DNA from: CAZJTL01 sp964548905
Lineage (GTDB): Bacteria > Cyanobacteriota > Cyanobacteriia > Cyanobacteriales > Xenococcaceae
Reading direction: 5' to 3'
DNA length: 11,914 nucleotides
Assembly: GCA_964548905.1 (NCBI GenBank)
Contig: CAZJTL010000165.1
Coordinates: 1 to 11,914, forward strand
The translations under genes and the position numbers were made by a program. Below the pieces are notes generated by a model. The model made no database searches. It worked only from the letters and a program-made list of their open reading frames with translations, and had not been told where the DNA came from. This document shows positions 6,973-11,914 of this stretch, piece after piece (the first letter of the stretch is position 1; each line of letters opens with the position of its first letter).

Positions 6973-7800
6973 TTAATCAAGTAAAGATTCTATGTTATCT
7001 ATTGCAATCCAAGGAAGTAAAGGTTGCCCACTAGAGCGATCGAAGTTAATTACTGGGTAGTTTGGGATAAAATTACAATTACAATCTTGACATTTTTGAC
7101 GAGTACATTTGACTTTATTTATTTGATTTGCTGCTAAATGATCGCTCTTGGCTACATATATTTTTGAGAATGTATCATTTTGATTACTAACTCCAAGGTT
7201 AGTTAAAAACTCTTTCGCTTCTTTGGTGGGAGACCAGAAAAACAACCCATCAGTATCAGTCTCAAAAAAAGCATTGGCAATGGACGTTATTACTAAATCA
7301 AATTCTTTAGCGGTATATTGATCGTTATGAATCATAAGCGAATCAAAAGAGATTCCTGTTGTTTTAGCCCTTTGTAAAGCTGCTTCTCTTCCTAAAGTTC
7401 TCGACCTCATACATTTTACTTTTAGGTATGGATTGCTATTTAAATTTGGCCTAAAACTACCTTTAGAAGACAATTTACATTCAATAGAATATGCTCTACG
7501 AGTTTCTTTATTAATAATGTACACATCTATATCATTTAAACCTGTTTGAGCATTTAATCGAGGATTAGTTACTGTATATTTGTCAGAAAGAATGTTTGAT
7601 AAGTAATCTTTTACGGTAAATTCAAAAGATTTACCGCGAATCATAGGAATGACTTTAGGATCGTTAAGAATGTCTTTTAAATGCTTAATATTTAAATTGT
7701 AGCGTTGACAAAAATTTTCAAGATCTTCAAGCCAATTTATGTCTAAGTCATAAATAGTAAAAAATTCTTCGAGACTTTTAATCCAATCTTCTGATGTCAT
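6973..7800 (-). CDS. putative Type II restriction endonuclease (PD-(D/E)XK fold)
   Basis: 275 residues of a protein I cannot assign to a named restriction family. The segment GLNDIDVYII (87-96) followed after about ten residues by AYSIECKLS (103-111) fits a PD-(D/E)XK nuclease core, with Asp92, Glu107 and Lys109 as likely metal and catalytic residues; Glu60 in GKSFEF may be the helix acid. The N-terminal 50 residues are helical and acidic. Near the C-terminus is a cysteine cluster, Cys232, 237, 240 and 242 (Cx4Cx2CxC), a possible zinc site. Its position explains it best: it follows a C-protein gene by 23 bp and converges on a methyltransferase. The ribosome binding site is poor (no GGAG-like match before the ATG), which could keep expression low. 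Confidence 0.8.
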   Translation of the reverse strand: MTSEDWIKSLEEFFTIYDLDINWLEDLENFCQRYNLNIKHLKDILNDPKVIPMIRGKSFEFTVKDYLSNILSDKYTVTNPRLNAQTGLNDIDVYIINKETRRAYSIECKLSSKGSFRPNLNSNPYLKVKCMRSRTLGREAALQRAKTTGISFDSLMIHNDQYTAKEFDLVITSIANAFFETDTDGLFFWSPTKEAKEFLTNLGVSNQNDTFSKIYVAKSDHLAANQINKVKCTRQKCQDCNCNFIPNYPVINFDRSSGQPLLPWIAIDNIESLLD

Positions 7801-7823
7801 TAACGAACTATGGCTTTGCTAAA

Positions 7824-8039
7824 TTACATAAATTCAAAAAGCTCAGACAGACTAATACCTAATGCCCTGCATATGGAGATTATGCATAAAAGCGAAGGAT
7901 TTCTTTTGCCACGTTCGAGAAGACTTATATAAGTTCTATCTAAATTAGCAGCCTCGGCAAGCTTCTCTTGAGACAATCCTCTTGTTGTTCGAGCATTTTT
8001 TAGACATTGACCAAACTGAGTAAGGTTGTTGCCTTCCAT
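7824..8039 (-). CDS. restriction-modification controller (C) protein, XRE-type HTH
   Basis: 71 residues from the ATG at 8039. It is a single helix-turn-helix domain, with GLSQEKLAEAA (21-31) as the first helix and recognition helix DRTYISLLERGKRNPS (34-49). The DRTYIS block is shared with studied controllers such as C.PvuII and C.Esp1396I, and from memory Arg35, Thr36 and Tyr37 have the same numbering as DNA-contacting residues of C.Esp1396I. The frame can be extended to a GTG at 8090, but those codons would cover the C-box operator (8061-8090); the ATG is therefore preferred. A TTGAG lies 1-5 bases upstream, too close for normal spacing, which suits the leaderless mRNA known for several C genes. 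C genes switch on the endonuclease after methylation is established. It forms an operon with the endonuclease gene downstream. Confidence 0.9.
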   Translation of the reverse strand: MEGNNLTQFGQCLKNARTTRGLSQEKLAEAANLDRTYISLLERGKRNPSLLCIISICRALGISLSELFEFM

Positions 8040-8045
8040 GCTCAA

Positions 8046-8075
8046 ATTAAAACTTTTAATGTGACTCACCGTCCA
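8046..8075 (-). promoter_or_regulatory. putative C-R operon promoter, possibly leaderless
   Basis: On the minus strand TGGACG (8075-8070) and TTTAAT (8051-8046) are 18 bp apart. The weak -35 lies on the spacer and proximal C-box, as expected for a promoter that needs an activator bound at the distal box. A start site about 7 bases past the -10 falls at or next to the ATG at 8039, so the C transcript may be leaderless. Inferred from hexamer similarity only. Confidence 0.45.
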
Positions 8076-8090
8076 CAGACTGACAGTCAC
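8061..8090 (-). promoter_or_regulatory. two-site C-box operator of the C-R operon
   Basis: Read on the minus strand: distal box GACTGTCAGTC (8088-8078), spacer TGTG, proximal box GACGGTGAGTC (8073-8063), flanked by GTGACT and AGTCAC that make an outer dyad. The distal box fits GACTnnnAGTC exactly; the proximal box has one deviation. The layout of 11-bp boxes with a 4-bp GTG-containing spacer is that of known C operators: a dimer at the distal site activates, a second dimer at the proximal site represses. Confidence 0.8.
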
Positions 8091-8212
8091 GTATTTGCTT
8101 GAAAAAATTTAGACCTTCTATATCGTTTAAAGACGACGCTTATAAGGATTTCAGTCCATTTCAAAGGTCAGTTATTAATTTCCTACTTGAAGCCAACCAC
8201 AAGGGATTGCCC

Positions 8213-8230
8213 CTACTTGCTACTTGCTAC
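8213..8230. repeat. short heptamer repeat (CTACTTG)x2.6
   Basis: Two complete CTACTTG units plus CTAC, directly after CCACAAGGGATTGCCCCTAC, a phrase that I recall as common in cyanobacterial intergenic DNA. The patch is one reason to treat 8099-8257 as non-coding although it is in frame with the acetyltransferase gene. Confidence 0.6.
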
Positions 8231-8257
8231 ATTACTCAGGCGAAACTACATTTAGTT

Positions 8258-8728
8258 ATGCTTCACAGGTATTGGCATTATCAAATAGAAGAAGTCAAAA
8301 ATCTAATCCTTCAAATTTGTGAGGAAATATTTGAAACGACAGCACAAATAATTCAAAAGCACGATCCAATGTTGGATATCGATCGCGTACAAGATAATTA
8401 CTTCGATCGACAAGGAATATTTTTAATTGTGATGGACGCTAACACCGTAGTCGGATGTGGAGGCATTAAACGCTTAGATAATCAAACTTGCGAATTAAAA
8501 CGTATGTGGCTGCTAAAAGAATATCGAGGACGTGGATTGGGTTGGAAACTAGCTCAAATGCTATTAGATTTTGCCAAACAAGCAGATTATCAACGAATTC
8601 GTTTAGATGTATTTTCTCAAGATAAACAAAAATCGGCGATCGCTTTTTATCAAAAACTAGGCTTTTACTCGATCGATCAATACAACGATAGTCTCTGTCA
8701 AATTTTTATGGAAAAAATTCTTACTTAA
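8258..8728 (+). CDS. GNAT-family N-acetyltransferase
   Basis: 156 residues from the ATG at 8258. The acetyl-CoA binding motif A is clear, KRMWLLKEYRGRGLGWKL with the R-G-x-G-x-G turn, preceded by the beta strands IFLIVMDANTVVGCGGI and followed by IRLDVF and AIAFYQKLGFY (motif B). The fold transfers an acetyl group from acetyl-CoA to an amine; the substrate is unknown. The frame is open back to a TTG at 8099, which would add 53 residues, but that stretch contains repeat-like DNA and nothing resembling the family, while 156 residues is the usual GNAT length and YWHYQIEEVKNLI is a normal family start. No clear ribosome binding site precedes the ATG. A HIP1 octamer lies in the gene, so it probably belongs to the old chromosome, with the restriction-modification cassette inserted on its 5' side. 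Confidence 0.82.
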   Translation: MLHRYWHYQIEEVKNLILQICEEIFETTAQIIQKHDPMLDIDRVQDNYFDRQGIFLIVMDANTVVGCGGIKRLDNQTCELKRMWLLKEYRGRGLGWKLAQMLLDFAKQADYQRIRLDVFSQDKQKSAIAFYQKLGFYSIDQYNDSLCQIFMEKILT

Positions 8729-8758
8729 CTATATTTTGAAAATAAGAAAGACTTCATA

Positions 8759-8785
8759 TTACACAAAAAATTGGAGTTTGTGTAA
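8759..8785. repeat. perfect 9-bp inverted repeat upstream of the kdpB remnant
   Basis: TTACACAAA and TTTGTGTAA flank a 9-nt spacer, 38 bp upstream of the kdpB-like ATG. No T-run follows on either strand, so an intrinsic terminator is unlikely. A regulator-binding dyad or a leftover of the kdp control region is possible. Confidence 0.5.
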
Positions 8786-8823
8786 AAAAATTAGTAAAAA
8801 ACTAGGATAACTCGCCTAAAAAT

Positions 8824-9081
8824 ATGACTACAAAAATTCGTATTCCCTCACGCAAACCGCGATCGCAACGAAAACATACACCAAAAGCTAAAACCAAAGG
8901 ACTTTATACAAGAGCAATCAAACAAGCTTTTGTCAAACTCGATCCACGTATTGCGATTAAAAATCCCGTAATGTTTGTAGTTTGGATCGGGACTATAATT
9001 ACTTTCCTCGTCACGATCGACCCCAATCTTTTTGGCGCTGCAACTGGTAATAATCCCAGATTATTTAATGGTTTGCCATGA
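8824..9081 (+). pseudogene. kdpB: N-terminal remnant of kdpB (potassium-pump ATPase subunit B)
   Basis: 85 codons. After a basic, Arg/Lys-rich N-terminus (1-29), residues about 30-82 align by eye with the start of cyanobacterial KdpB: AIKQAFVKLDPR, then IKNPVMFVVWIGTIITFLVTIDPNLFG covering the first membrane helix, then NPRLFNGL. In KdpB, a protein of about 700 residues, NGL is followed by the second helix and the rest of the P-type ATPase; here a proline and a TGA follow, and the DNA beyond has no KdpB-like sequence in any frame. No kdpA precedes it. It therefore looks like a truncated leftover of a kdp operon, without the ATP-binding and phosphorylation domains. A function as a small membrane protein cannot be excluded because the frame is intact. 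It contains one HIP1 octamer, so it is not recent foreign DNA. Confidence 0.78.
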
Positions 9082-9255
9082 TGCAACGCCACGCAAAAAA
9101 ATAATAGCTATAGCAGTAGAACTGGTGGAATGATAGTACTCTTGTTCTGATTTTCCAGTGCTATTGTCAAACCAGGATCGCTGATGGAATTGGTAAAAGC
9201 TCTAACGTCAATGGTGTAAGTTATTTTTTCTACAATTAGGGGATTTGCTGATAAC

Positions 9256-9277
9256 TCTTGATGAAGTCTTGATGAAG
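9256..9277. repeat. 11-bp perfect tandem duplication
   Basis: TCTTGATGAAG occurs twice in a row in the 265-bp stretch 9082-9346 between the kdpB remnant and the next gene. Nothing else in that stretch supports a gene. Confidence 0.7.
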
Positions 9278-9346
9278 CATGTAAATAATGCTCCTTTTTT
9301 TTGAATAATAACAATAAAACTAAAAATTGCTCTCAAGATAGCCTTT

Positions 9347-9682
9347 ATGAAGTTCACGACTAATTGTCTCAGTCTGCTTGTCATTAGTTTAGTTACATTA
9401 GTTAGTCTGACAGCCGTTGCCTTTCCTAGCGTAGCTAGAGAATATCGAGAAGATCTTGACGGTGAAACCAATAGCAATCTTTCCACTTGGTATCAAGACA
9501 GAGCCAGTTATTTTGAAAACAAAGCCGAAGATTACCGCCAAAAAGCTGAGTTAGAGTCAGAAATGGATGAATATGGACTTGAAGAGTTAAACCAAAATAC
9601 TAATCAAGATGCAATGGCAGATGGATTGGATGAGAATGGAACAGACAATTCGGGTAATGATGTTTTTAAAAATGGTTTTTAG
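9347..9682 (+). CDS. small secreted acidic protein, function unknown
   Basis: 111 residues. The N-terminus is a good Sec signal peptide: MKFTTN, a long hydrophobic core (about 7-26) and a likely cleavage after Ala30 in PSVA-REY. The mature part of about 81 residues is very acidic and Asn-rich. A central charged stretch, YQDRASYFENKAEDYRQKAE (49-68), looks helical, and the C-terminal 30 residues (many Asp, Asn and Gly) look disordered. There is no cysteine in the mature part and no lipobox. I do not recognise the family. The ATG lacks a clear Shine-Dalgarno. The gene converges on nagZ with 26 bp between stop codons. The signal peptide makes a real gene likely, but no neighbour indicates a role. 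Confidence 0.65.
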   Translation: MKFTTNCLSLLVISLVTLVSLTAVAFPSVAREYREDLDGETNSNLSTWYQDRASYFENKAEDYRQKAELESEMDEYGLEELNQNTNQDAMADGLDENGTDNSGNDVFKNGF

Positions 9683-9708
9683 CTTACTCTGCCTTTTCAG
9701 TCATTCAC

Positions 9709-11328
9709 CTAGAAGCCAAAATCTTTAGATTTCGTTTTAGCCTTATTTGCGCTAGAAAAGAGAGTTTCCCAGGCGATCGCTTGAGCGTCAGGCATTTGTC
9801 CAAAAAGATATACCCAAGGTAAATCGGCAGGAATAACACGACGAAACCATTCTAAAATGTAGGGACTGCCGTAGAGAATTAACCCTTGAAGTAGATCGCT
9901 GGCAATTAATTGCTGATAAAATTCTCGATCGCGATCGCTCAAACCTGCAATGCCACGAAAAGGAGCGCTGCGAAGGAATACTTGCAATAATACCGATCGA
10001 GGAGAAGATGTATTCAAGCATAGATACTGGCGATCAATTAACTGAACTTGATAGCCTAGTTTTTTGGGAATTGCTACTGCTGGCGCACTAATATCTAAAT
10101 AAGGACAGTTAAGTAAATCATCAACCACGATTAAAGTAGTTAAATCTTGACTGGAATTTTCGACCGATAAAGGTAAAACGCCTCCTGTTTGCATCGATTC
10201 CCTTAACATACCTGCAACTGTTGCTTTTGCTTCGGGGCGATCGAGTTGCTCGATAAAGGAGGATGAAGGGGTAGATTGAGAGATATTTTGTTTTGCTTGG
10301 TGGATGCGATCGAGAGATTGCCAAATTCTGTCTTCACTCAAACGTCCTTCCTGTATTGCTTGTTCTATGGCTGCGATCGCTACTTCTGGATCTTGAGGCA
10401 TTAATAAAATATCTGTTCCTGCGGCGATCGCCATGACAGCAATTTCTTCTGGAGAGCCATATTTGACAATTCCTCCCATAATTAGAGCATCAGTGACAAC
10501 CAAACCTGAAAATCCTAAATTTTGGCGTAATTGCTCGGTAATAATCTGGTAAGAAAGAGTAGCGGGATAGTCTCGATCCCAAGCAGGAATAGATAGATGA
10601 GCGCTCATGATACTATCGACCCCAGCAGCGATCGCTCGTTGAAAGGGAATTAATTCAATTTCTGTCAATCGGGATGCAGAATGATTAATTAAAGGCAAAT
10701 CTAAATGAGAATCGATGCTCGTATCTCCATGCCCAGGAAAATGTTTGGCAGTAGTGAGAATGGGATGGGATTGAGCGCCAACAATAAAAGATGCAATTAG
10801 ATCGCTTACGATATCTGGGCGATCGCCAAAGGCACGGATATTAATAACGGGATTGTCAGGATTGTTATTAACATCAACTACAGGCGCAAGTAACCAGTTA
10901 ATGCCGATCGCTTTAGCTTCAGCAGCAGTAATTGCTCCCATTTGTCTGGCATATTCTTGAGCGAGATTGGGATTTTGAGCGTAAATTGCTGACAATGCCA
11001 TCGGTGGAGGAAAACAGGTAGCACCAGCAAAACGCTGTCCCACTCCCTCTTCTATGTCCGCACAGATAAACAGAGGAGTTGTTGCCCAATTTTGTAGTTG
11101 TTGCGTTTTGATGCTAATTTCGGCAGCACTACCTCCCAATAAGATGACACCACCAAGATTGAGATGCTGCAACCAGTATTTTAACTTAGCTGCGGGAGCT
11201 TCCCAATCTGGGTAGCGAATTTGGCGATCAAACAAAAAACCTGAAGCACGTACTACGATTAGTTGTCCGATTGCTTGTTTGAGGGACAAAATTCTCCAAT
11301 CTGGCAATAATTCACTCACGGAATTCAA
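9709..11328 (-). CDS. nagZ: glycoside hydrolase family 3, NagZ-type beta-N-acetylhexosaminidase
   Basis: 539 residues. The GH3 catalytic barrel spans about 15-345. KHFPGHGDTSIDSHLDLP (195-212) contains the Asp206-Ser-His208 pair that acts as general acid/base in NagZ enzymes, and LVVTDALIMGGI (276-287) carries the nucleophile Asp280. NagZ removes N-acetylglucosamine from peptidoglycan fragments in cell-wall recycling. No signal peptide is seen, so it is cytoplasmic. Residues about 350-539 form an extra C-terminal domain absent from the short E. coli-type enzyme. The gene follows rbfA and they overlap: the TTG start at 11328 shares bases with the rbfA stop (TTGA), suggesting translational coupling; GTG at 11319 is the alternative start. 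Six HIP1 octamers lie within it. Substrate is inferred from the motifs; other GH3 activities are less likely. Confidence 0.88.
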   Translation of the reverse strand: MNSVSELLPDWRILSLKQAIGQLIVVRASGFLFDRQIRYPDWEAPAAKLKYWLQHLNLGGVILLGGSAAEISIKTQQLQNWATTPLFICADIEEGVGQRFAGATCFPPPMALSAIYAQNPNLAQEYARQMGAITAAEAKAIGINWLLAPVVDVNNNPDNPVINIRAFGDRPDIVSDLIASFIVGAQSHPILTTAKHFPGHGDTSIDSHLDLPLINHSASRLTEIELIPFQRAIAAGVDSIMSAHLSIPAWDRDYPATLSYQIITEQLRQNLGFSGLVVTDALIMGGIVKYGSPEEIAVMAIAAGTDILLMPQDPEVAIAAIEQAIQEGRLSEDRIWQSLDRIHQAKQNISQSTPSSSFIEQLDRPEAKATVAGMLRESMQTGGVLPLSVENSSQDLTTLIVVDDLLNCPYLDISAPAVAIPKKLGYQVQLIDRQYLCLNTSSPRSVLLQVFLRSAPFRGIAGLSDRDREFYQQLIASDLLQGLILYGSPYILEWFRRVIPADLPWVYLFGQMPDAQAIAWETLFSSANKAKTKSKDFGF

Positions 11329-11729
11329 ACTACATTTTCTTCATCTTCTAGGTTTTCAGTTGTATCCTCAGATTTACTGGATTGACTAATTTGGTTAAGT
11401 AAATTTAACATGCGATCGCCCCTTTCCAAAGAACGATCTTCAAGAAATACAACCTCTGGTGTTCTTCGCAATCTCATTCTGTTGCCTAGTTCGCGACGGA
11501 CAAAAGCAGTAGAAGAACGTAAACCTTCCATCGTTTCTGCTTTAGCTGCTTCCGTGCCATAGATGCTGACAAACACCTTAGCATGTTGCAAATCTCCAGA
11601 AACATCGACATCAGTGATGCTTACCATACCAGCACCAACGCGATCATCTTTGATTTCGTTTAAGAGCATTTGACTAATTTCACGCTTGATTAGCGACGAA
11701 ACACGAGAAACACGACGACTATCAGCCAT
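11325..11729 (-). CDS. rbfA: 30S ribosome-binding factor RbfA
   Basis: 134 residues from the ATG at 11729. The protein is a small KH-type RNA-binding domain that binds the 30S subunit and helps 16S rRNA maturation and cold adaptation. Family features are RRVSRVSSLIKREISQML at the N-terminus, the strand GMVSITDVDVSGDLQHAKVF, and RTPEVVFLEDRSLERGDRM near the end of the domain. The last 20 residues are an acidic tail, common in cyanobacterial versions. An upstream in-frame ATG at 11744 would add five residues, but cyanobacterial RbfA normally begins just before RRV, and a GGGGG run precedes the ATG at 11729, so the shorter form is preferred. The stop codon overlaps the nagZ start. Confidence 0.93.
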   Translation of the reverse strand: MADSRRVSRVSSLIKREISQMLLNEIKDDRVGAGMVSITDVDVSGDLQHAKVFVSIYGTEAAKAETMEGLRSSTAFVRRELGNRMRLRRTPEVVFLEDRSLERGDRMLNLLNQISQSSKSEDTTENLEDEENVV

Positions 11730-11812
11730 AATTTTTGCCCCCATAATAAGCTTGCAATTTTGGGCAAATCACTTTTGACCCATTACCTATTTTCGCTTGT
11801 TTTTAAAAAAAA

Positions 11813-11854
11813 GGGAGCAGGGAGTAGGCAGCAGGGAGCAGGAGGCAGGAGGCA
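11813..11854. repeat. degenerate heptamer repeat (GGGAGCA / GGAGGCA family), 6 units
   Basis: Six units in one 7-bp register (GGGAGCA, GGGAGTA, GGCAGCA, GGGAGCA, GGAGGCA, GGAGGCA) upstream of rbfA. The same G-rich vocabulary appears at 460-490, 2038-2049 and 2276-2286, so this is a dispersed repeat family. Confidence 0.75.
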
Positions 11855-11859
11855 GAAGC

Positions 11860-11897
11860 AAAAAAACTTCAGCGGAGTCGGAGTTTCTCCGCCTCCG
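11860..11897 (-). terminator. GC-rich hairpin with downstream T-run
   Basis: Arms CGGAGTCGGAG (11873-11883) and CTCCGCCTCCG (11887-11897) pair over 11 positions with one internal mismatch and a 3-nt loop. On the minus strand the stem is followed, after CTGAAG, by seven T (11866-11860). It could terminate a leftward gene lying beyond the right edge, insulating rbfA-nagZ. The 6-nt gap before the T-run is longer than ideal; a dispersed palindromic repeat is the alternative. Confidence 0.5.
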
Positions 11898-11914
11898 AAC
11901 TTATGTACGGACGT

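Noticed and set aside
9108..9314. 68-codon minus-strand frame with a stretch ITYTIDVRAFTNSISDPGLT that looks protein-like
   Set aside because: No ribosome binding site, no family recognised, and it contains the 11-bp tandem duplication; possibly a relic of a longer gene, but not supportable.
9208..9486. 92-codon minus-strand frame opposite the small secreted protein
   Set aside because: Antisense to a signal-peptide-containing gene; no domain and no start signal.
9788..10324. Two minus-strand frames inside nagZ
   Set aside because: They are out-of-frame shadows of the GH3 gene, which has catalytic motifs in its own frame.
1..11914. tRNA, rRNA or riboswitch genes
   Set aside because: No cloverleaf, rRNA-like or known riboswitch consensus was recognised on either strand by reading.

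Overview
The window looks like part of a cyanobacterial chromosome. The palindrome GCGATCGC (HIP1) recurs about 15 times outside the 5.8-8.1 kb segment, heptanucleotide tandem repeats fill several intergenic gaps, and the gene set includes nblS/hik33 (a cyanobacterial and plastid sensor kinase). The DNA is AT-rich and I do not name a genus.

Layout. Positions 1-1203 hold the 3' end of an exbB-type gene and a complete exbD-type gene, a proton-channel pair that energises an envelope process. Positions 1301-1981 encode a uracil-DNA-glycosylase-fold protein. Positions 1982-2387 are a non-coding gap filled with several families of 7-bp tandem repeats and a palindrome. On the minus strand follow nblS (2388-4409) and, upstream of it, purD (4564-5829).

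Positions about 5880-8100 hold a compact Type II restriction-modification cassette. A D12-class adenine methyltransferase reads rightwards (6031-6969). A PD-(D/E)XK endonuclease (7800-6973) and a small HTH controller (C) protein (8039-7824) read leftwards. The two transcription units converge with only 3 bp between stop codons. The main result of this reading is operator logic not shown by gene annotation. A two-site C-box operator (GACTGTCAGTC, 4 bp, GACGGTGAGTC on the minus strand) lies at 8063-8088, directly upstream of the C gene. A third, perfectly palindromic box (GACTGATAGTC) lies at 5886-5896, over the likely -35 region of the methyltransferase promoter and 57 bp from the purD start. 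By analogy with studied C systems, C would activate and then limit its own C-R operon and repress the methyltransferase. The cassette has no complete HIP1 octamer, unlike its flanks, which fits recent acquisition.

Right of the cassette are a GNAT acetyltransferase whose apparent long N-terminus is probably junction DNA, an 85-codon remnant matching the N-terminus of the potassium-pump subunit KdpB, a small secreted acidic protein of unknown function, and an rbfA-nagZ pair on the minus strand. The window ends in a heptamer repeat block and a strong GC-rich hairpin followed by a T-run on the minus strand.
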